Assembly (NCBI GenBank): GCA_913775975.1
Contig: CAJYLQ010000020.1
Coordinates: 1-64,000, forward strand
DNA: 64,000 nucleotides
Reading direction: 5' to 3'
Source: an uncultured Sphingomonas sp.
Lineage (GTDB): Bacteria; Pseudomonadota; Alphaproteobacteria; Sphingomonadales; Sphingomonadaceae
How positions within the stretch are numbered: position 1 is the first letter of the stretch; every line of letters begins with the position of its first letter. The position numbers and the translations under genes were made by a program. Below, piece after piece: positions 54,290-64,000 of the stretch. The notes beneath the pieces were generated by a model. That model worked only from the letters and a program-made list of their open reading frames with translations. It made no database searches and was not told where the DNA came from.

Positions 54290-54852
54290 TGTCCGACAAC
54301 CGTCAGTCGCTGTCCGATCTGGCCGCCACGCTCGGCCAGCAGCAGCGCGAAGCCGCCGCCGCGACCACGTCGGCCGCCGACACCGGCGCCGATGCGTACC
54401 TGAACGGTCAGGTCGACGCCCCCGCCGCGCCGACGACGCCGCTGCGCCAGCAGGAGCTGGACAAGTTCGGCCGCGCCTACGCCACCGGCCGCCGCAAGGA
54501 CGCCGTGGCTCGTGTCTGGCTGAAGCCGGGTTCGGGCAAGATCACGATCAACGGTCGCGATCAGGAAGTCTATTTCGCGCGTCCGACACTGCGTCTCGTC
54601 ATCAACCAGGTGTTCGGCATCACCGAGCGCGAGGGCCAGTATGACGTGATCTGCACCGTGAAGGGCGGCGGTCTGTCGGGTCAGGCCGGCGCGGTGAAGC
54701 ACGGCATCAGCCAGGCGATCACCAAGTACGAGCCGATCCTGCGCGCGCCGGTGAAGGCGGCGGGCTTCCTGACCCGCGACAGCCGTACCGTCGAGCGTAA
54801 GAAGTACGGCCGCGCCAAGGCGCGTCGTAGCTTCCAGTTCTCGAAGCGCTGA
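54289..54852 (+). CDS. rpsI: 30S ribosomal protein S9 with long N-terminal extension
   Basis: A 187-residue S9. The conserved part (about 62-187) starts [23 protein letters not shown] and ends [17 protein letters not shown]. The first 60 residues are an Ala/Gln/Thr-rich extension well beyond the E. coli protein (130 residues). The start shares one base with the rplM stop, so the extension is unlikely to be a mis-called start. Confidence 0.97.
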   Translation: MSDNRQSLSDLAATLGQQQREAAAATTSAADTGADAYLNGQVDAPAAPTTPLRQQELDKFGRAYATGRRKDAVARVWLKPGSGKITINGRDQEVYFARPTLRLVINQVFGITEREGQYDVICTVKGGGLSGQAGAVKHGISQAITKYEPILRAPVKAAGFLTRDSRTVERKKYGRAKARRSFQFSKR

Positions 54853-54946
54853 TCGCGAAGGCGGGGCACGCCCCGCTGCCGCACCGGCTGGCGAAGGCGC
54901 GCATGCGCCATCGTCCGACGCCATGGACTTGCTCCATGGCGGCATC

Positions 54947-54995
54947 GGCCACGAAAAAGGGCGGCACCGGCGACGGGCCGCCCTTTTTCGTGGCC
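54947..54995. terminator. Strong intrinsic terminator after rplM-rpsI
   Basis: GGCCACGAAAAAGGGCGGC pairs completely with GCCGCCCTTTTTCGTGGCC (19 bp) around an 11-base loop, giving T-tracts for either strand. A second smaller hairpin, GCCATGGA/TCCATGGC, lies at 54920-54940. Confidence 0.85.
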
Positions 54996-55099
54996 GGACG
55001 GCGCGCCGTCCGCCCTCCGGCGTTACGCTTTGCCAAGATTCGTTAACCGTGACGCGGTAGATTCGGCGCCGGACGGCATGGCGGCTGTTCGCAACGCGA

Positions 55100-56812
55100 G
55101 TGGATCCCGGCGTGCTGGAATTCGAACATGATCGCGGGGACGCCGATGTCTCCGCCACGCAGGACGCCCCTGCCCCCCTGCCCGCCTCCACCGCGATCGC
55201 GTCCGCGCTGCTACTGGCGGCCTGCGGAGGCGAAACGGGTGGAACGTCGTCGGGCACCGCCTCGGGCGGCGGCACCCCCGTCCCCATTACGCGCGTGGCG
55301 CCGACCGAGGCGCAGGCCAGCCGCTTCCTGTCCCAGGCGACCATGGGCGCGACGCGCGACACGATCGCCACCGTCGTGGCTAACGGATACGAAGCCTGGA
55401 TAACGGCGCAGTTCGCGCTGCCGCGTGCGACGTCGCACTGGGACTGGCTGGTTGCGAATGGCTATAACGTCGCGGCGAACATCAACAGCACCACCGGCTT
55501 CGATCCCACCATGTGGCGGCAGCTGATCGTGGAGCCGGACCAGCTGCGCCAGCGCGTCGGCATGGCGCTGCTCGATCTGCTCGTCGTCGGGATCGACGGG
55601 GTGAACCTCAACTGGCGGCAGTTCGCCATGGCTGCCTATGTCGACCTGCTGCTCGACAATGCGTTCGGCAACTATCGCCAGATCATGGAGGCGATCACGC
55701 TGAACGCGGCGATGGGATCGTTCCTCACCTTCCTCAACAATCGTAAGATGAACACGACGACCGGAGCCCAGCCGGACGAGAATTATGCGCGCGAACTGAT
55801 GCAGCTGTTCACGCTGGGCCTGTACCAGCTGAACATGGACGGGACGCTCAAGGGTACGGCCGGCCAACCGCTCGACACCTATACCCAAGCGGATGTCAGC
55901 GGCCTGGCGCGCGTGTTCACCGGCCTGTCGCTGGTCAACAACACCTCCTCGACGCCCGATCGCTATCGCCAGCCGCTGGTGATGAACGCCGGGATCAACG
56001 AGACGGGAAGCGCGACCTTCCTCGGCGCGACGGTGACGGGCGGCGGCATGGCCGCGGTCAGGAGCGCGCTCGACACCATCTTCGCGCATCCCAACATCGC
56101 GCCGTTCGTATCGAAACAGCTGATCCAGCGGCTCGTCACCTCCAACCCCTCACCCGCTTATGTCGGACGCGTCGCCGCGAAGTTCGCGGACAACGGCCAG
56201 GGCGTGCGCGGCGACATGAAGGCGATCGTCACCGCGATCCTGCTCGATACCGAGGCGCGCAGCGACGCCGCGCTGACGACGGCCAGCGCGGGCAAGCTGC
56301 GCGAGCCGGTAATGCGGCTGACCGGCTGGGCGCGCGCCTGCAAGGTCGCATCGCCATCGAACGCCTGGGGCTTCGGCGACACAAGCAGCCAGTCGAGCCG
56401 GCTGGGCCAGTCCAAGGGGCGCAGCCCGTCGGTCTTCAACTTCTACCGCCCCGGCTATACCCCGCCGGCGACCGGAATCGCCAATGCCGGGCTGGTGGCG
56501 CCGGAGTTCCAGATCACCAACGAACAGACCGTCGTCGGCTATATCAACTACATGTACTCGCTGGTCGCGAACGGCACCGGCGATACCAAGCCGGACTATA
56601 CGGACCTCATCGCCAAGGCACCGGACAGTGCCGCGCTGGTCGATGAGGTCAATCTGGTCCTTGCCGCCGGGCAGCTGTCCGCCGGCACCGTCGCCGCGAT
56701 CCGCGCGGCGGTGGACAGCGTCGCGACCAGCACGACCAATGCCGCCACCAACCGCGTCGGCATCGCGGTGCTGCTGACGCTCGCCGCCCCCGAATTCCTG
56801 ATGGTGAAGTGA
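55100..56812 (+). CDS. DUF1800 domain protein
   Basis: A 570-residue exported protein. RFLSQATMGATRDTI, the long helical core (NWRQFAMAAYVDLLLDNAFGNYR, NYARELMQLFTLGLYQLN) and PSVFNFYRPGYTPP mark DUF1800. A lipobox-like LLLAACGG at about residue 43 suggests a lipoprotein, so the GTG at 55100 may be too early or the N-terminus atypical. It pairs with DUF1501, a constant association of unknown function. Confidence 0.87.
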   Translation: MDPGVLEFEHDRGDADVSATQDAPAPLPASTAIASALLLAACGGETGGTSSGTASGGGTPVPITRVAPTEAQASRFLSQATMGATRDTIATVVANGYEAWITAQFALPRATSHWDWLVANGYNVAANINSTTGFDPTMWRQLIVEPDQLRQRVGMALLDLLVVGIDGVNLNWRQFAMAAYVDLLLDNAFGNYRQIMEAITLNAAMGSFLTFLNNRKMNTTTGAQPDENYARELMQLFTLGLYQLNMDGTLKGTAGQPLDTYTQADVSGLARVFTGLSLVNNTSSTPDRYRQPLVMNAGINETGSATFLGATVTGGGMAAVRSALDTIFAHPNIAPFVSKQLIQRLVTSNPSPAYVGRVAAKFADNGQGVRGDMKAIVTAILLDTEARSDAALTTASAGKLREPVMRLTGWARACKVASPSNAWGFGDTSSQSSRLGQSKGRSPSVFNFYRPGYTPPATGIANAGLVAPEFQITNEQTVVGYINYMYSLVANGTGDTKPDYTDLIAKAPDSAALVDEVNLVLAAGQLSAGTVAAIRAAVDSVATSTTNAATNRVGIAVLLTLAAPEFLMVK

Positions 56813-58200
56813 TGAGCTGTTTCGAGCACGACCAGTCGCGCCGCGCCTTCCTGAAGCGCGCGGGCGCATTGGGCCTGGCCGGTGTCGCCACGCCCTTCGC
56901 CACCACGCTCGGCGCGATCGGAGAGGCGGCGGCGGCCACCGCGACCGATTACAAGGCGCTGGTCTGCGTCTTCCTCTATGGCGGCATGGATTATGCCAAC
57001 ACGCTGACGCCGTACGATCAGGCCAGCTACGCCCAGTATCTCGCGGCACGCAGCAACATCGCGCTGACCCGCGACTCGCTGGCGAACACCGTGCTCAACC
57101 CGGCCGCCGCATTGGCGGGCGGGCGGCAATATGCGTTGGCGCCGACGATGGGATCGCTGCTGCCGCTGTTCGATCAGGGCAAGATGGCGGTCGCGCTGAA
57201 CCTCGGCACGCTCGTCCAGCCGACGACGAAGACGCAATATCTACAGAACACCGTGAAGCTGCCGCCCAAGCTGTTCAGCCACAATGACCAGCAAAGCTAT
57301 TTCCAGGCCTCCAACCCGGAGGGCGCGACGTCGGGCTGGGGTGGCCGCATCGGCGATCTGTACCAGAGCGGCAATGGCAGCGCGACGCTGACCTGCATCA
57401 ACACCAGCGGCAATGCGGTGTACCTGACCGGGCGCAACGCGGTGCAATATTCGGTCGGCACCGGCGGCCCCGTCCCGCTGATCGGCAACAGCCGCACGCT
57501 CTATGGCTCAAGCGCCGCCGCGACGACGCTGCGCTCGCTGATGACCAGCCCGACCGGCGCGTTGCTGGCCGACGAACATGCCCGCGTGTCGAAACGGTCG
57601 CTGGATACCTACACGCAGGTCGCAGGCGCGCTGGCGAATGCGCCGGCGACCAACTTCACGCTCTTCCCCGGCAACAACGGTCTGGCCGACCAGCTGAAGA
57701 TGGTCGCGCGGCTGATCTCCGTATCGCAGGATCTGGGCGCCAAGCGGCAGGTGTTCTTCGTGTCGATCGGCGGGTTCGACCTGCACGACAACCTCGTCGC
57801 ACAGCATGGGCCGCTGATGGGCAAGGTCGCGGATGCGTTGCGCGCCTTCTACGACACCACGGTTTCGCTGGGCGTGGCGGACAAGGTCACCAGCTTCACC
57901 GCATCCGATTTCGGCCGTACGCTCCAGTCGAACGATGACGGGTCCGACCATGGCTGGGGCTCGATGCACTTCGTGCTGGGGGGCGCGGTGCGTGGCCAGC
58001 GTTTCTATGGCACCCCACCCGCGATCGGCAACAACACGCCCGACGATGTCGGGCAAGGCCGCCTGCTGCCGACCATGTCGGTCGACCAATATGCCGCGAC
58101 GCTGGCGCGCTGGTTCGGCGTGTCGGACACCGACATGCGCACCGTGCTGCCCAATATCGGCAACTACAACGGATCGACCTGGAACCTGGGCTTCATCTGA
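56812..58200 (+). CDS. DUF1501 domain protein with Tat signal
   Basis: A 462-residue protein. The Tat leader reads SRRAFLKRAGALGLAGVATPFATT. DUF1501 features: VCVFLYGGMDYANTLTPYD, FFVSIGGFDLHDN, TASDFGRTL and SDHGWGSMHFVLGGAV, a sulfatase-like fold with metal-ligand candidates. Start overlaps the DUF1800 stop (TGATG). The pair probably acts together in the periplasm; the substrate is unknown. Confidence 0.9.
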   Translation: MSCFEHDQSRRAFLKRAGALGLAGVATPFATTLGAIGEAAAATATDYKALVCVFLYGGMDYANTLTPYDQASYAQYLAARSNIALTRDSLANTVLNPAAALAGGRQYALAPTMGSLLPLFDQGKMAVALNLGTLVQPTTKTQYLQNTVKLPPKLFSHNDQQSYFQASNPEGATSGWGGRIGDLYQSGNGSATLTCINTSGNAVYLTGRNAVQYSVGTGGPVPLIGNSRTLYGSSAAATTLRSLMTSPTGALLADEHARVSKRSLDTYTQVAGALANAPATNFTLFPGNNGLADQLKMVARLISVSQDLGAKRQVFFVSIGGFDLHDNLVAQHGPLMGKVADALRAFYDTTVSLGVADKVTSFTASDFGRTLQSNDDGSDHGWGSMHFVLGGAVRGQRFYGTPPAIGNNTPDDVGQGRLLPTMSVDQYAATLARWFGVSDTDMRTVLPNIGNYNGSTWNLGFI

Positions 58201-58212
58201 CGCGAAGCGACG

Positions 58213-58245
58213 CGGCCGGGTCGGAGATTTCGCTCCGCCCGGCCG
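58213..58245. terminator. Bidirectional terminator hairpin
   Basis: CGGCCGGG(T)CGGAG pairs with CTCCG-CCCGGCCG around loop ATTTCG, between the convergent DUF1501 and lepA stop codons. Confidence 0.5.
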
Positions 58246-58251
58246 TCCGGA

Positions 58252-60063
58252 TCAGTTCTCGTCACCCATGCGCAGTGCCGCGATGAAGGCTTCCTGCGGG
58301 ATGCTGACCGATCCGTACTCGCGCATCTTCGCCTTACCCTTCTTCTGCTTTTCCAGCAGCTTGCGCTTACGTGTTGCGTCGCCACCATAGCATTTGGCGG
58401 TCACGTCCTTGCGCATCGCGCTGATCGTCTCGCGCGCGATCACCTTCCCGCCGATCGCGGCCTGGATCGGGATCTTGAACAGGTGGCGCGGGATCAGTTC
58501 CTTGAGCCGCTCGCACATGCCGCGCCCGCGCACCTCGGCGGTGCCGCGATGGACGATCATCGACAGGGCGTCGACCGGCTCCTCGTTGACGAGGATGCTC
58601 ATCTTCACGAGGTCGCCCTCGCGATAGCCGATCTGGTGATAGTCGAAGCTGGCATAGCCCTTCGACAGCGACTTCAGCCGGTCGTAGAAATCGAACACCA
58701 CCTCGTTGAGCGGCAGTTCGTACGTCGCCTGCGCGCGCCCGCCGACATAGGTCAGGTTCTTCTGGATGCCGCGCCGATCCTGACACAGTTTCAGGATCGA
58801 GCCGAGATATTCGTCTGGAACGTAGATCGTCGCCTCGATCCACGGCTCGCTGATCGATTCGATCTTGTTGGGATCGGGCATGTCAGCGGGATTGTGCAGG
58901 TCGATCTGCCCGCCGCCATGGGTCAGCTCGATCTGATAAACCACCGACGGTGCGGTGGTGATGAGGTCGAGGTCGTATTCGCGCGTCAGCCGCTCCTGGA
59001 TGATCTCCAGATGTAGAAGGCCCAGGAACCCGCAGCGGAAGCCGAAGCCGAGCGCGGCGCTCGTCTCCATTTCGAAGCTGAACGACGCGTCGTTCAACCG
59101 CAGCTTCGAAATGCTCTCGCGCAGCTTCTCGAAGTCGTTGGCATCCACCGGGAACAGGCCGCAGAACACGACCGGCTGCACTTCCTTGAAGCCCGGCAGC
59201 GCCTCGGCGGCGGGGCGCTTGGCATCGGTCAGCGTATCGCCGACGCGCGCCTGCGCCACGTCCTTGATCTGCGCGGTGATGAAGCCGATCTCGCCCGGCC
59301 CCAGATCGGGCAGCTGCTCGATCTTCGGCCGGAAACAGCCGACGCGATCGATCAGATGCGTGGTGCCGGCCTGCATGAACTTGATCTGCTGGCCCTTCTT
59401 CAGCGTGCCGTCCATCACGCGGACAAGGATGACGACGCCCAGATACGGGTCGTACCAGCTGTCGACAAGCATCGCCTTCAGCGGCGCATCCGCATCGCCC
59501 TTGGGCGCGGGGATTTTGCGCACGATCGCCTCAAGGATATCGGCGATGCCGATGCCCGACTTGGCGCTGGCGAGCACCGCCTCCGACGCGTCGATGCCGA
59601 TCACGTCTTCGATCTCGGTGCGAACCTTCTCGGGTTCGGCGGCGGGCAGATCGATCTTGTTGATGACCGGAACGATCTCGTGATCGTGCTCGATCGACTG
59701 ATAGACGTTGGCGAGCGTCTGCGCCTCGACGCCCTGCGCCGCGTCGACGACCAGCAGCGCGCCCTCGCACGCCGCCAGCGAGCGGCTGACCTCATAGGCG
59801 AAGTCGACATGGCCCGGCGTGTCCATCAGGTTCAGCGTGTACGTCTCGCCGTCCTGCGCCGTATAGGCGAGGCGCACGGTCTGCGCCTTGATCGTGATGC
59901 CGCGTTCCTTCTCGATCTCCATATTGTCGAGAACCTGCTCGCTCATCTCCCGATCGGAGAGGCCGCCGGTCGCCTGGATCAGCCGGTCGGCGAGCGTCGA
60001 CTTGCCATGGTCGATATGCGCGATGATGGAAAAGTTGCGGATCGTGTCGAGAGGAGTGGCCAT
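58252..60063 (-). CDS. lepA: Elongation factor 4
   Basis: A 603-residue translational GTPase that back-translocates stalled ribosomes. G1 [15 protein letters not shown]3 DTPGHVDF, G4 NKIDLP; the LepA-specific C-terminal domain contains [20 protein letters not shown] and ends [23 protein letters not shown] 60063 gives the normal [16 protein letters not shown] start. Confidence 0.97.
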   Translation of the reverse strand: MATPLDTIRNFSIIAHIDHGKSTLADRLIQATGGLSDREMSEQVLDNMEIEKERGITIKAQTVRLAYTAQDGETYTLNLMDTPGHVDFAYEVSRSLAACEGALLVVDAAQGVEAQTLANVYQSIEHDHEIVPVINKIDLPAAEPEKVRTEIEDVIGIDASEAVLASAKSGIGIADILEAIVRKIPAPKGDADAPLKAMLVDSWYDPYLGVVILVRVMDGTLKKGQQIKFMQAGTTHLIDRVGCFRPKIEQLPDLGPGEIGFITAQIKDVAQARVGDTLTDAKRPAAEALPGFKEVQPVVFCGLFPVDANDFEKLRESISKLRLNDASFSFEMETSAALGFGFRCGFLGLLHLEIIQERLTREYDLDLITTAPSVVYQIELTHGGGQIDLHNPADMPDPNKIESISEPWIEATIYVPDEYLGSILKLCQDRRGIQKNLTYVGGRAQATYELPLNEVVFDFYDRLKSLSKGYASFDYHQIGYREGDLVKMSILVNEEPVDALSMIVHRGTAEVRGRGMCERLKELIPRHLFKIPIQAAIGGKVIARETISAMRKDVTAKCYGGDATRKRKLLEKQKKGKAKMREYGSVSIPQEAFIAALRMGDEN

Positions 60064-60252
60064 ATTCGCCCGCGCGTAGCGCAGCACGGCCCGCACGGCT
60101 AGGGCCGTCAGGCGATCGGCACGGCTGCGTCACGACCTTGTCCACACTTCGATAAAACTTTACGGATTTCGCGGTGTCTGTGGGGGATCGAAACGGGCCC
60201 TTTCGCCCGGTCCCGTCACCGCCACATGCAAATGGGGAGTGCAGGAGTGAAC

Positions 60253-61230
60253 ATGCGTCTCATCGCCGCCACGCTGGCGACCGCCACCGTCATCGCCGGA
60301 ACGCCCGCCATCGCGCAAAAGCTGGCCAAGCCATCCGCCGGCCAGCGCTTGCAGGAGCAGACGGCCAACGACGTGCCGCGCTGCACGCGCAAGCTGGGCA
60401 CGGTGTCGATCGTCGATGGCGACAATTCCTCCTACTGGACCGCCTGGAATCTCGCCCCGCCGTCGAAGCTCCTGAAGGTGCTGGTCGCGCGGTCCGGCTG
60501 CTTCAACATCGTCGATCGCGGCAGCGGCCTGAACGCCGCCGAGAAGGAGCGCGCGATCGGCGGCAATCTGGGGCTCCAGCGCGGCGCCAATGTCGGCCAG
60601 GGCCAGATCAAGGCGGCGGACTACGTCCTCGTTGCGGAGGTGCAGGGCGCCAATGCCGATGTCAGCGGCGGTGGGGTTGCCGGCGGCATCGGCGGCCTGA
60701 TCGGCGGCCGGGTCGGCGGGCTGCTGGGCGGCCTGAAGAGCAAGAAGATGGAGGCGAATACCGTCCTTTCGCTCACCAACGTCCGCACCACCGAAACGCT
60801 GGCGACCGAGGAGGGCTATGCCGCGAAGAACAATCTGTCGCTGGGCGGCGGCGGTTTCTTCGCGATCGGCGGCGCGGTCGGTGGCGGCTACGACAACACC
60901 GATATCGGCCGGATCGTGACGCTGTCCTTCATCCAGGCCTATGCGAAGATGGTGAACAGCCTGGGGCTCATCACACCCGGCGCGGAGGGAACGGCACAGG
61001 CAGCCCCCGCCAAGACCTTCACCGCGCAGGCGCCGCTCGCGCTGCGCGCCTCTGCCGCCGCATCGGCGAAGGTGATCCGCACCCTGCCCGTCGGCAGCGT
61101 CGTCTATCCCACCGGGAACAAGAACGGCCTGTTCTGGGAAGTCGCGGACGAGAACGACAATGTCGGCTGGGTGCTGAACACCAAGCTGGCACCGTCGCAG
61201 GTGGCTAAGGACGCGCCGGACATCCACTGA
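60253..61230 (+). CDS. CsgG-like secreted protein with SH3-like domain
   Basis: A 325-residue protein with signal peptide (LIAATLATATVIAGTPAIAQ). The centre resembles curli-assembly CsgG: SGCFNIVDRGSGLNAAEKERAI, an ADYVLVAEVQG strand and Gly-rich hairpins (GGVAGGIGGLIGGRVGGLLGGL). The last 75 residues form a bacterial SH3-like domain (LALRASAAASAKVIRTLPVGS, GWVLNTKLA). It has no lipobox Cys. No other curli genes are near. GGAG precedes ATG 60253. Confidence 0.8.
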   Translation: MRLIAATLATATVIAGTPAIAQKLAKPSAGQRLQEQTANDVPRCTRKLGTVSIVDGDNSSYWTAWNLAPPSKLLKVLVARSGCFNIVDRGSGLNAAEKERAIGGNLGLQRGANVGQGQIKAADYVLVAEVQGANADVSGGGVAGGIGGLIGGRVGGLLGGLKSKKMEANTVLSLTNVRTTETLATEEGYAAKNNLSLGGGGFFAIGGAVGGGYDNTDIGRIVTLSFIQAYAKMVNSLGLITPGAEGTAQAAPAKTFTAQAPLALRASAAASAKVIRTLPVGSVVYPTGNKNGLFWEVADENDNVGWVLNTKLAPSQVAKDAPDIH

Positions 61231-61262
61231 CCGGACCCGCCCGACCCCCCGGGTCGGGAACG

Positions 61263-61292
61263 ACCCGGCCGCCCCGTCAAGGGCGGCCGGGT
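61263..61292. terminator. Bidirectional terminator hairpin before valS end
   Basis: ACCCGGCCGCC and GGCGGCCGGGT form an 11-bp stem with an eight-base loop, between the convergent CsgG-like and valS stop codons. Confidence 0.6.
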
Positions 61293-61300
61293 TCCGATGC

Positions 61301-64000
61301 TCAACCCAGCCGGCCGAGCGCCGCGTGCAGCCGTGCGGCCTCGGCCATCTTGTCGGCATGATCGGCCTTCGCCTTCTCCACCGCCTCGGGCTTGGCGCGC
61401 TCGACGAAGCTGGGGTTGGACAGACGTCCGCCCAGCGCGTCGCGCTCCTTCTCTGCCGCGGCGATCGCCTTGGTCAGGCGCGTGCGCTCGGCGTCGAGAT
61501 CGATGACGCCCGCCAGCGGCAAGACGAAGGTCGCCTCGTCCACCACCACCTGCGCCGCGCCGCCAGTCGCCTCGCCCTCGGCCAGGTCGACGCGGGCGAG
61601 ACGCGCGAGCACCGTCTGCTGCCGGGCGAGCCGCCCGTTCGTCCCCTCGCCCGCGTCGCGCACGTGGAGCGGCAGACGCGCGCCCGGCGGGACGTTCAGC
61701 TCGGTACGGGCCGCGCGGATCTCGGACACTAGCCGGATCAGCCAGTCGATCTCCTTCTCCGCTTCCGGATCGAGCGCCCGCGCATCGGGCATCGGCCAGT
61801 GGCCGACGATCAGGTCGTGGTCGCGCGGCGCCAGGCCGTGCCACAGTTCCTCGGTGATGAACGGCATGAACGGGTGGAGCAGCACGAGGATCTGGTCGAG
61901 CACCCAGCCCGCCACCGCCTTCGTCTCGTCGTCGATCTGGCCCTTGATGAGCTCCAGATACCAGTCGCAAAACCGGCTCCAGACGAACTGGTAGATCGCG
62001 TTGGCGGCGGCGTCGAAACGATATTCGCCCAGCGCCAGGTCGACCGCCTGCACCGTCCGCACGGTTTCCGCGACGATCCACTGGTTGACCGCATGGCTCG
62101 CATGCGGCGGCTCCAGCGTGGTCGAGCCGCCGATGCCATTCGCCTGCGCGAAGCGGCAGGCGTTCCACAGCTTGGTCGCGAAGTTGCGGTATCCCTCGAC
62201 CCGCTTCTCATCCATCTTGATGTCGCGGCCCTGGCTTTCCATCGCCGCCATGAAGAAGCGCAGCGCATCGGCGCCGTAGCGGTCGATCAGGCCCAGCGGA
62301 TCGACGGTGTTGCCCTTCGACTTCGACATCTTCGACCCGTCCGCCGCCCGGACCAGGCCGTGCAGATACAGGGTGCGGAACGGCACGTCGTGCATGAAGT
62401 GCAGCCCCTGCATCATCATGCGCGCATCCCAGAAGAACAGGATGTCGAAGCCGGAGATCAGCACGTCGTTGGGGTAACGGCCCGCCAATTTCGGATCGCC
62501 ATTCTCCGGCCAGCCCAGCGTCGCGAAGGGCCACAGGGCGGAGGAGAACCAGGTATCGAGCACGTCGGGGTCGCGCCGAATTGACACCGTCACGCTAGCG
62601 GCGTTGACGTTTATACCCGCCTCGCTGCCAACAACTACATTAAATTCCTTGCCCTCAAGATCCCAATGTTGCCGATAAAATGCCTCTGCTTGTGAAATGG
62701 CCTCTACTTCAGACTCAGCAACGAAGGTAGGGAGCGGTGAAGCAGGTGAACCAACCTGCTCCGGATTGAGCTTTGCGAAATCCACCGCCCAAAGTGGATA
62801 ACCAAACCACGCGGGAATCTGATGCCCCCACCACAGCTGCCGGCTGACGCACCAGGGCTGGATGTTCTCCATCCAGTTGAAGAACGTCTTCTCCCAGGTC
62901 TTGGGCACCAGCCGGATCGCGCCGGTCTGCACCGCCTCGATCGCGGGGGCGGCCAGCGTCTTGGCGTCGACATACTATTGGTCGGTCAGCCACGGTTCGA
63001 TCACCACGCCCGATCGGTCGCCATAGGGCGTCTGGATCGTGCGCGGTTCGGCATCATGCTCCACGCCGTCCTTGTCGACATGCGGGATCAGCACGCCCTC
63101 ATCCTTCAGCCGCGCGACGATCGCCTTGCGCGCGTCGAACCGGTCGAGGCCGATCAGTTCGGCAGGCACGGCGCCATCCGCCGTCTGGCAGATGCGCGCC
63201 TTCGCATCGAGCATGTTGAGCATGTCGCGCGCCTCGATCCCGGCGCGGCGCCCCACCTCGAAGTCGTTGAAATCGTGCCCGGGCGTGATCTTCACCGCGC
63301 CCGATCCCAGCTCGGGATCGGCATGTTCGTCGGCGACGATCGGGATCAGCCGCCCGGTGATCGGCAGCCGGACCCTGCGACCGACCAGCGCGGTATAGCG
63401 CGCGTCGTCGGGATGCACCGCGACCGCCATGTCAGCCAGCATCGTTTCCGGCCGGGTCGTCGCGACCTCGATGAAGCCCGACCCGTCCTCCAGCGGATAG
63501 CGCAGCCGCCAGAAGCTGCCCTTGATCTCGCGCGTCTCGACTTCCAGGTCGCTGATCGCCGTGCCGAGCCCCGCGTCCCAGTTCACCAGCCGCTTGTCAC
63601 GATACAGCAGGCCCTGCCGGTACAGCTCCACGAACACCTTCAGCACCGCCGCCGAAAAGCCCGGGTCCATCGTGAACCGCTCGTTCGACCAGTCCATCGA
63701 GCAGCCCAGCCGGCGCAGCTGGCGGGTGATCTGGCCGCCGCTTTCCGCCTTCCATTCCCACACCTTGTCGACGAACGCGTCGCGGCCCAGGTCCGTGCGC
63801 TTCACGCCGTCCTTCGCCAAATTGCGCTCGACGACCATCTGCGTCGCGATGCCGGCATGGTCGGTCCCGACCACCCACATCGCATCCTTGCCCTTCAGGC
63901 GGGCATGGCGCGTCAGGATGTCCTGCAGCGTGTTGTCCAGCGCATGGCCGATATGCAGGCTGCCGGTCACGTTGGGCGGCGGGTTCACGATCGTCCACGG
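61301..64000 (-). pseudogene. valS: Valyl-tRNA synthetase, window-truncated, with in-frame TAG
   Basis: The C-terminal and central 900 codons of ValRS. HIGH motif [11 protein letters not shown] near the right edge, KMSKSKGN at about 62310, tRNA-binding arm at the C-terminus. The N-terminal ~40 residues lie beyond the window. The frame is broken once: ...EPWLTDQ is followed by TAG (62975-62977), then [14 protein letters not shown] continues; the normal residue is Trp (TGG), so one base change would explain it. A segment at about 62580-62815 has much lower G+C (about 52%) than its flanks and encodes a longer-than-usual insertion. As written the gene cannot make full ValRS. Confidence 0.9.

Noticed and set aside
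1750..62977. Reassignment of TAG to an amino acid, suggested by two in-frame ambers
   Set aside because: Several intact genes end normally in TAG (integrase at 4013, LOV kinase at 24088, yaaA at 31294, ctaA at 53690), so general reassignment is unlikely.
1..64000. CRISPR array
   Set aside because: No regularly spaced direct repeats and no cas-like proteins seen.
1..64000. Insertion sequences
   Set aside because: No DDE transposase motifs or terminal inverted repeats flanking a gene were recognised.

Overview
The window is a GC-rich stretch of alphaproteobacterial chromosome, most like Sphingomonas or a close relative. The support is the rpmH-rnpA-yidD-yidC-engB order, a pyruvate dehydrogenase E1 beta with a fused N-terminal lipoyl domain, HWE/LOV signalling, secreted GH51/GH127/GH43 arabinan enzymes, and many GTG/TTG starts with 4-nt start/stop overlaps. 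No database search was possible; family names rest on motifs read from the translations.

Layout. (1) 1-7131: probable right end of an integrated island abutting the 3' end of tRNA-Arg(CCU). It holds a Dam-like methylase fragment, poorly characterised genes (one split by an in-frame TAG), a P4-type tyrosine integrase and an HTH protein. The left end is outside the window. (2) 7292-11903: DMT transporter, DUF1178 protein, nitrilase-family amidohydrolase whose catalytic Cys is Phe, glutaredoxin, ComF, a divergent NDUFAF5-like methyltransferase and a secreted protein. (3) 12004-17586: arabinose-polymer cluster, GH51 divergent from GH127-GH43. (4) 17616-20789: ribosome/membrane-insertion cluster on the minus strand. 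(5) 20974-28980: ComM, LOV-HWE histidine kinase, RarA, tRNA-Thr(UGU), a second histidine kinase and an Lrp-type regulator. (6) 29052-39902: secreted TPR protein, YaaA, SDR, GyrA, a LuxR-HTH/EF-hand fused frame, DUF488, TrmFO, a three-EF-hand protein and a squalene/phytoene-synthase-like protein. (7) 39938-43205: three Tad-type (pseudo)pilin genes, one with a vWA-like site. (8) 43272-52571: PDH E1, MFS exporter, CysK, SleB-type hydrolase, a LiuR-like MerR regulator with acyl-CoA dehydrogenase, lipoprotein and HisI. (9) 52647-61230: heme A synthase, L13/S9, the DUF1800-DUF1501 export pair, LepA and a CsgG-like protein. (10) 61301-end: valyl-tRNA synthetase, cut by the window edge and interrupted by an in-frame TAG at a position that is normally Trp.

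Most of the window is housekeeping. The points most worth a second look are the disrupted valS with its low-GC patch, the amber-split island gene, the Cys-to-Phe nitrilase, the LuxR/EF-hand frame and the terminator-like hairpin in the rpmH leader. I did not find a clearly new multi-gene system. The island genes at 1036-2775 are the best place for an unrecognised one.
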